Shown piece after piece: positions 58,791 to 64,000 of a DNA stretch of 64,000 bases (position 1 is the stretch's first letter; every line of letters starts with the position of its first letter). The position numbers were made by a program, and so were the translations under genes. This DNA is from Ceratotherium simum simum. Lineage: Eukaryota > Chordata > Mammalia > Perissodactyla > Rhinocerotidae. A model generated the notes under the pieces. It had not been told where the DNA came from, did not search any database, and worked only from the letters and a program-made list of their open reading frames with translations. The stretch spans positions 41,450,565 to 41,514,564 of the forward strand of contig NW_004454156.1 in NCBI RefSeq assembly GCF_000283155.1, given 5' to 3'.

Positions 58791-58873
58791 CTATATACAT
58801 AATTAAATGAAAACTTTAACTGTGATATCTGAAAGAAAGAAAAGGAAAGTAATTTATAATAAATTAATATATA

Positions 58874-59073
58874 NNNNNNNNNNNNNNNNNNNNNNNNNNN
58901 NNNNNNNNNNNNNNNNNNNNNNNNNNNNNNNNNNNNNNNNNNNNNNNNNNNNNNNNNNNNNNNNNNNNNNNNNNNNNNNNNNNNNNNNNNNNNNNNNNNN
59001 NNNNNNNNNNNNNNNNNNNNNNNNNNNNNNNNNNNNNNNNNNNNNNNNNNNNNNNNNNNNNNNNNNNNNNNNN
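58874..59073. other. Assembly gap (200 N)
   Basis: A run of exactly 200 N ending inside the tail of an antisense ERE. The round length suggests a placeholder, so the true size is unknown. Confidence 0.99.
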
Positions 59074-59219
59074 AGCTGCACATCCTTCTAGTTGCTGTAT
59101 GTGGGACGTGGCCTCAGCATGGCTGGAGAAGCGGTGCGTCGGTGCGTGCCCGGGATATGAACCCGGGCCGCCAGCAGCGGAGCACGCACACTTAACCGCT
59201 AAGCCACGGGGCCGGCCCC
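59074..59219 (-). mobile_element. ERE-type SINE, antisense, tail lost in assembly gap
   Basis: Only the head and body are sequenced; the tail and T tract should lie in the N run 58874-59073 to the left. The head GGGGCCGGCCCC is intact. Confidence 0.92.
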
Positions 59220-59779
59220 AGGCACAACTATTTTAGAAGACACGATGAAGTAGTTAGGTGCTTACACATTTTATCATTAATATAACAGCTACAAATACAA
59301 ACTTAAACAGTTATTTTATATTTGTGACTCACATTAAGAAGTTGCATTGCTGGGTGACTTAATTTTCCAAAAGGTGAACAATTCTTAGTTAAACTGTAAA
59401 TTAAACAGTCTTCCTTCACTTTATGTGATAGTTCCAGTGATAGGAGATCTACTGTATATTAAAATCATGCAAAACTTCTTTGTTTTTGTATATAAAACGG
59501 AGGTCGGGTATAGATAATTATAAGCAGATTTTTCACCTACACGGACATGTGAAGGTATTATGGGATGAGAACAATTCTTTGTGTGTGAGACTGTTCTGTA
59601 TTACAGCACAGTTAGCATCTTTGGACTTCATTCACTAAATCCACCAATAGCATCTTATAATTATTGGGACAGCCCAAAAAAGTGCTCACAATTTTCCATT
59701 ATGCTCCTATGGTGAACGATTGTTCTATGACCTTACTTTACTTTGTTTATCTTCTTATTACTATGTGACTTATTGTTTG

Positions 59780-59915
59780 TTGATTTGTTTGGTGATAATC
59801 TCACTTATTAGATTATGAGCTTCATGAGATCAGGATCTTTGTCCATTTTGTATCTGCCTGTCAGTGGGTACTCAATGTATATATTTGTTGAAGGAATCAA
59901 TGGATGAATGGATGG
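59780..59915 (+). mobile_element. L2-type 3' tail, sense
   Basis: 'ttatgagcttcatgagatca', 'ggatctttgtccattttgta' and 'gtgggtactcaatgtatata' match an L2 3' end. It meets an antisense L2 on the right. Confidence 0.6.
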
Positions 59916-61260
59916 GATGGGGGAAGTGGTGAGAAATGAAGCTAGGGAATCTAGAACAAGCTATTCAAAGGATATTAAATAGGAAAGTGATAAAATTAGA
60001 TTGTATTTGAACAGATCGTATAGCTAGAGTGTAGCAAATGGGTTTGAGGGAGGCCAGAGGAGAAATGAGTAGACTAGTTTGGTAGTCCAGGTGCAAAATG
60101 GTAATTTAGACAATGGATGGGGTGGTGATGGTCGAAGAGAGGGACAGAGTGAATGTATTCAGTATATTTAAGAGACAAATTGATGATAGGACCTGGAGAT
60201 CTGTTGAACTTGTGGGGGAAGGAAGTATCAAGGATAACTCCTAAAGATCTGGCTTATGCTGCTGGTTGGGTGTTCGCACTATTCACTTAGGTCAGAAGCA
60301 CAAGAGGATAGGACCATGGAGGGAGATCATAAATCCTATTAGGGATATATTTTATTTGCTGTTGCCTTTAAGACATCCAAGTGGATATGTCAATCAAGTA
60401 GGCATTTGGATTTTCATTTCACCAATTATTTTTGAGTGCATTTATAGTCCTAGGCACTGGTGGAGATATAATAGTAAACAGGCATACCTCCTGTCACAGA
60501 AATTTTACTTTAATGGGAGGAGATACACTTTTTTTTTTAAAAGGTAAGGATATATATGTTTGTTTCCAGTAGTGATGTGTGCTATACAGAAAATATTAAA
60601 AGGGTTTTGAAATAGTAAATGATTCAAGGCTGCCTTAGATTGAGTGATTGGAGAAAGACTTTCCTGAGGAGGAACATTAAACTGAGATGCAAATGATAAG
60701 AAGGAACAAACCAAGTAAAGATCAGAGGGAAGAGCATTCTAGACAGAAGGAACTGCCAGTGCAAACACCTTAAGATGGGAAAGAGGCTGGTGAGTTAGAA
60801 AAAAAGAAAAAAGGCCAGTGCTGCAGGAGTATAGTAGCTAAGGGTAAGAGTGGAAGAAGCTGTGGTAAGAGAAGTAGGCAGGGATCAGATAATGGAGGGC
60901 TTTTTATTTCAGGGTAAGACATTTATGTAAGTACAGTGGGAAGTGAAATGATGTAATTTACATTATTTTAAAGGTCACTCTGGCAGTTGTGTAGAGAATG
61001 GATTCTACAGAAGGTCAGGAGTAGTAGCAATGTGCATTGGCAGTAGTTTAGGGGAGAGATTATAGTAACTGGGACTGGGATGGTATTAGTGGAAATGGAA
61101 AGAATTTGATAGATTTGAGATCTCTTTCAGAATAGTTAACAGGGCTTTGTTAATGGATTGACCGTATTGGTTTGGAGCTCAGAGAAGAGGTCTCGAGCAA
61201 GTTTGGGAGTTCTCAACATGTAGATGGTAATTAAAGCCAGGGCAGAGACGAGATTGTCTA
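59915..61260 (-). mobile_element. L2 LINE copies, antisense
   Basis: Two reverse-oriented stretches, about 59915-60400 ('caaggataactcctaaagat', 'catccaagtggatatgtcaa') and 60430-61260 ('gacagaaggaactgccagtg', 'aggtcactctggcagttgtg'). The repeat of the order suggests two copies or a rearrangement. Confidence 0.75.
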
Positions 61261-61264
61261 CTGT

Positions 61265-61445
61265 AGTAATCCTCAACCCTGCCTTTACAACTGAAATCAC
61301 CTGTGGAATTTTTCAAAATAGACTTGACCATACTCGCCCCTAGAGATCCCCTTTCAGTGGTGTGGAAAGAGTCCCAACACTGTTATTCCTAAATTAGCTT
61401 TATAGGTGAATTTGAACTGGCCTACACTGGCATCTGATCTGTTGA
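61265..61445 (+). mobile_element. MER5A-like hAT-Charlie element
   Basis: 'gtagtaatcctcaaccctgc', 'aactgaaatcacctgtggaa' and the downstream 'ctagagatccc' follow the MER5A order. Diverged, noncoding. Confidence 0.65.
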
Positions 61446-62215
61446 AGTAGAACAAAATTCCCTGTTTATCTTCTCTCTCCTTGTTTTCTATTCAGCTCTT
61501 TAAATCATTTGTGAACGTTTATCAGGCAATATTTAATTTTGCAAATGTAAGAATTTGTAAATCAGTGAATTGATGCTTTTAGCACAAAGGAGATATTTCC
61601 CCCCAAACATTGGTTTACCTGATGCTCTGAAGTCACTGAACATAATAGCATCCTTTGGAATTCTCTAGAATTGTGTTCATATTTAAATACTTCAATATTA
61701 TTTGTTATTCTGTATATATGTTATGTATAAACATACTTAACAATTCTTTTAGCCTTTCTTCTAACTCTATGTTGATTGTTAGTGTATATTAAGACTAGCT
61801 TTATTTATTTTTCTTTATGTATCTGATCAGTCAAATAGATAGACCTTGGTTTCTTACTTTGAGGCTGAGTAAAAAGAGTAACATTTACCTATTGACATGA
61901 TTCTCATAACTTCTGAAATTGTTACCTTTTCTGCTAGCTTTTAAGTCTTTGAAACTAGAAATTTTTGTTCATAAATATAAGTAAAACTAGTAAGGTTTAG
62001 GTTGATTTTTAAATCTGCATCTCATTTACCTTTAGATGTCCAAAATTTCTGGAGAGTAACTTGAAAAATTTTGTTTAAATAGCCTGGAATACAATCTTTG
62101 AATAAATATTGAGTATTTTCTTCATATTAATATGCTTGAATTTACCATTTGATAATAACATTTGACTTGGAGTTGATTTTTTTGGTCCATTTATTGAAAC
62201 ATTTCTATTTATTTA

Positions 62216-62461
62216 TTTATTTATTTTGTGAGGAAGACCAGCCCTGAGCTAACATCCTATGCCAATCCTCTTCTTTTTTGCTGAGGAAGACCGGCCCTGG
62301 GCTAACATCTGTGCCCATCTTCCTCTACTTTATATGGGATGCCGCCACAGCATGGCTTAACAAGCGGTGCGTCGGTGCTCGCATGGGATCCGAACCGGTG
62401 AACCCCTGGCCGCCGCAGCGGAGCGCACGCACTTAACTGCTTGTGCCACTGGGCTGGCCCC
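62216..62461 (-). mobile_element. ERE-type SINE, antisense
   Basis: GAGGAAGAT tail type with a TTTA-repeat tract at left. Flanks GAAACATTTCTATTTAT and GAAGCATTTCTATTTAT form a duplication with one mismatch. Confidence 0.93.
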
Positions 62462-64000
62462 GAAGCATTTCTATTTATATATAGAATTTTTAAATGGCTC
62501 ATAAGTATTCTGTTCTATTATTAGCATACTGTTAATTCAAGTTATGAGTCAACTCTGGGAATTAGAATAAATGGGTTAAAATAATAATAATAATGGTTAG
62601 CTCTATACGTATACTCATGTATGTTTTTATACATATATGAACATATATACACTCACTGTTAGGCAGACTCATATAATGTGTTTACTTAATTGATTTATAT
62701 AACTAAATGGTGAATATCCCTCTGTATATTCCTTTTCTAAAGTGTCATTTTATGTTATAAATAACTTCATTCGAGAACCAATATCTTAGTTTCTATATGC
62801 AGTCTTTTCAGAGCAAATATAATTGGATGGTTCTCTATATAAACATTACAAAAATGTTAGAAATTTTGAATTGTAATATATAATTATACATTTTGAAAGT
62901 TTGATAGAGTGAAAGAAATTTTTTTGAAGTATAAAATTTTAGATTTAAAAATTAGTGTGTTAATTAAGTTTTTGGTCCTTTTTTTGTTATTAGAAAAGTC
63001 TTATTAAATGCGATTATTAAAATGCTAGAAAATAAATAGAAGTGTTTCTACGTTCCAAAAGAAAAGAAAAATAGCTATTCTTCTTATTGCAAAATGTTTA
63101 TATATGTAGCATTTGAATATCCTGGACATCAATTATGTGGAAAAAATACATAAAGAAAGAAAAATATATAGGAAAACAAACTGGATCTTCCAAATGTATA
63201 GTTGGGGAAAAGATAAGTAACTAGTTGTAGACGTAGATTCTGGAATTCTTATAATATTATTGGCTGCTATGTTTTTTGGTAGTTAGTACTTTGCAATTTC
63301 AGTAATTACAGTGACCAAAGCAGAACATATTTTAAGACATTGATTTTTGTGAACTATTTAGATTACATACTTGAAACATTGGTCATACTTATACATAGTT
63401 TATATATATATACATGATCACGTTATTTTTTCTGTTCCACTTTTGATGTAGACCAGTGTTTCATTATAGACATTGGCAAATTATTTATGATTTGGCAGAG
63501 AGAATCTGAAAATGTCACTATAGTCATCCTTATAACTTCTTTTCCTTCCAAATTTATTAGTAGTCACTTCATTTGATTTAAACTTCAGCTACATTTCTTC
63601 CTTTCTTCCTACTCTTTTGAAAGTGAAATTGTTCACGTTTGTCTACTCATACTTTTTTCTCTTGAACTTAGGCCATTAGTTTCTTTAGTAGGTTTTATAA
63701 CATCATCTTTAAGATAGTTATGTATTAGTATATTGCTTCTTAGCACTGCTATTTTTAGGGTGTTTTTTTTTCTATAAAATTTCTTTCATTATAAGATTCT
63801 ATCTTGCTACCTCTTAAAGAAACCAGAATATTTTCTTTTCTGACTTCACTTTCCTAAATTTGTACCCATCTCTCCAATATAAATATATGTCCTTACTTTA
63901 AAAAATGAGGCCACAGTCCTAATGATTTGATAATATGGTGATTAATTATGTGTTCAAAATTAAAAGACATGATTCTAGTTCTTCTTTCCTTTTTTTTTTT
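62462..64000. other. Right edge intron, nothing recognised
   Basis: Very AT-rich, with short TA-rich and T-rich runs; it ends in a T tract that may start a further repeat. No exon seen. Confidence 0.6.

Larger units (their letters stand above)
1..64000 (+). other. MEMO1: MEMO1 gene body (internal part; both gene ends outside the window)
   Basis: Six exons in order on the + strand translate to one continuous stretch of MEMO1, residues 21-219, and all borders are AG/GT. MEMO1 belongs to the MEMO/AmmECR2 family, whose fold resembles class III extradiol (LigB-type) dioxygenases; it acts in the cytosol downstream of receptor tyrosine kinases such as ERBB2 in cell motility and binds metal (known from the family). 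The start-codon exon and promoter are upstream of position 1; the last exons, stop codon and 3' UTR are beyond 64000. Intron phases, in order after each exon seen, are 2, 2, 1, 2, 1 and 0. No second gene is visible in any intron. Confidence 0.95.

Noticed and set aside
57070..64000. Search for the next MEMO1 exon (residues 220 onward)
   Set aside because: No matching coding segment with splice sites seen; it probably lies beyond the right edge, although the 200-N gap could hide sequence.

Overview
This window is nuclear DNA from a placental mammal, most likely a perissodactyl (horse, rhinoceros or tapir). It holds six split exons with GT-AG borders, long AT-rich introns and layers of mammalian repeats (L1, L2, MIR, MaLR LTRs, hAT-Charlie). 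The lineage call rests on 21 copies of a CpG-rich, tRNA-headed SINE whose head, body and two tail types match the equine repetitive element (ERE) families. There are no bacterial-type genes, operons, CRISPR arrays or functional tRNA/rRNA genes.

The only gene I can support is MEMO1 (mediator of cell motility 1), on the + strand. Six consecutive internal coding exons lie at 7492-7573, 18583-18651, 26078-26190, 28384-28495, 48521-48663 and 56993-57069. They total 596 nt and encode residues 21 (from its second base) to 219 of the 297-residue protein, with no frameshift or stop. The exon with the start codon and residues 1-20 lies upstream, and the exons for residues 220-297 lie downstream. Everything else is intron: at least 7.5 kb, then 11.0, 7.4, 2.2, 20.0, 8.3 and at least 6.9 kb.

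Region by region: 1-7491 is the upstream intron, mostly antisense L1 pieces, a degraded L2 and five EREs. 7574-18582 holds a long antisense L2 with a recognisable reverse-transcriptase fragment, MIRs, a sense L2, antisense L1 and EREs. 18652-26077 holds a sense LTR with an L1 3' end inside it, a fossil hAT transposase and an antisense MaLR LTR. 28496-48520 is the largest intron. It carries a two-LTR MaLR-type element, an antisense processed pseudogene of SNAP23, two other antisense LTRs, antisense L1/HAL1-like sequence and eight EREs, one with an assembly gap. 48664-56992 holds a MER20-like element and, at 53661-54007, a palindromic element whose inverted repeats carry splice-acceptor and splice-donor consensus. 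57070-64000 holds L2 and MER5A remnants, a second gap and the last EREs.

I found no novel multi-gene system. The observations most worth checking are the palindromic element with splice signals, the SNAP23 retrocopy with one visible frameshift, and several unusual ERE copies (composite tail, internal duplication, repeated insertion at one target). Repeat family names come from recognition, not from a database search, and repeat borders are approximate unless a target-site duplication is cited.
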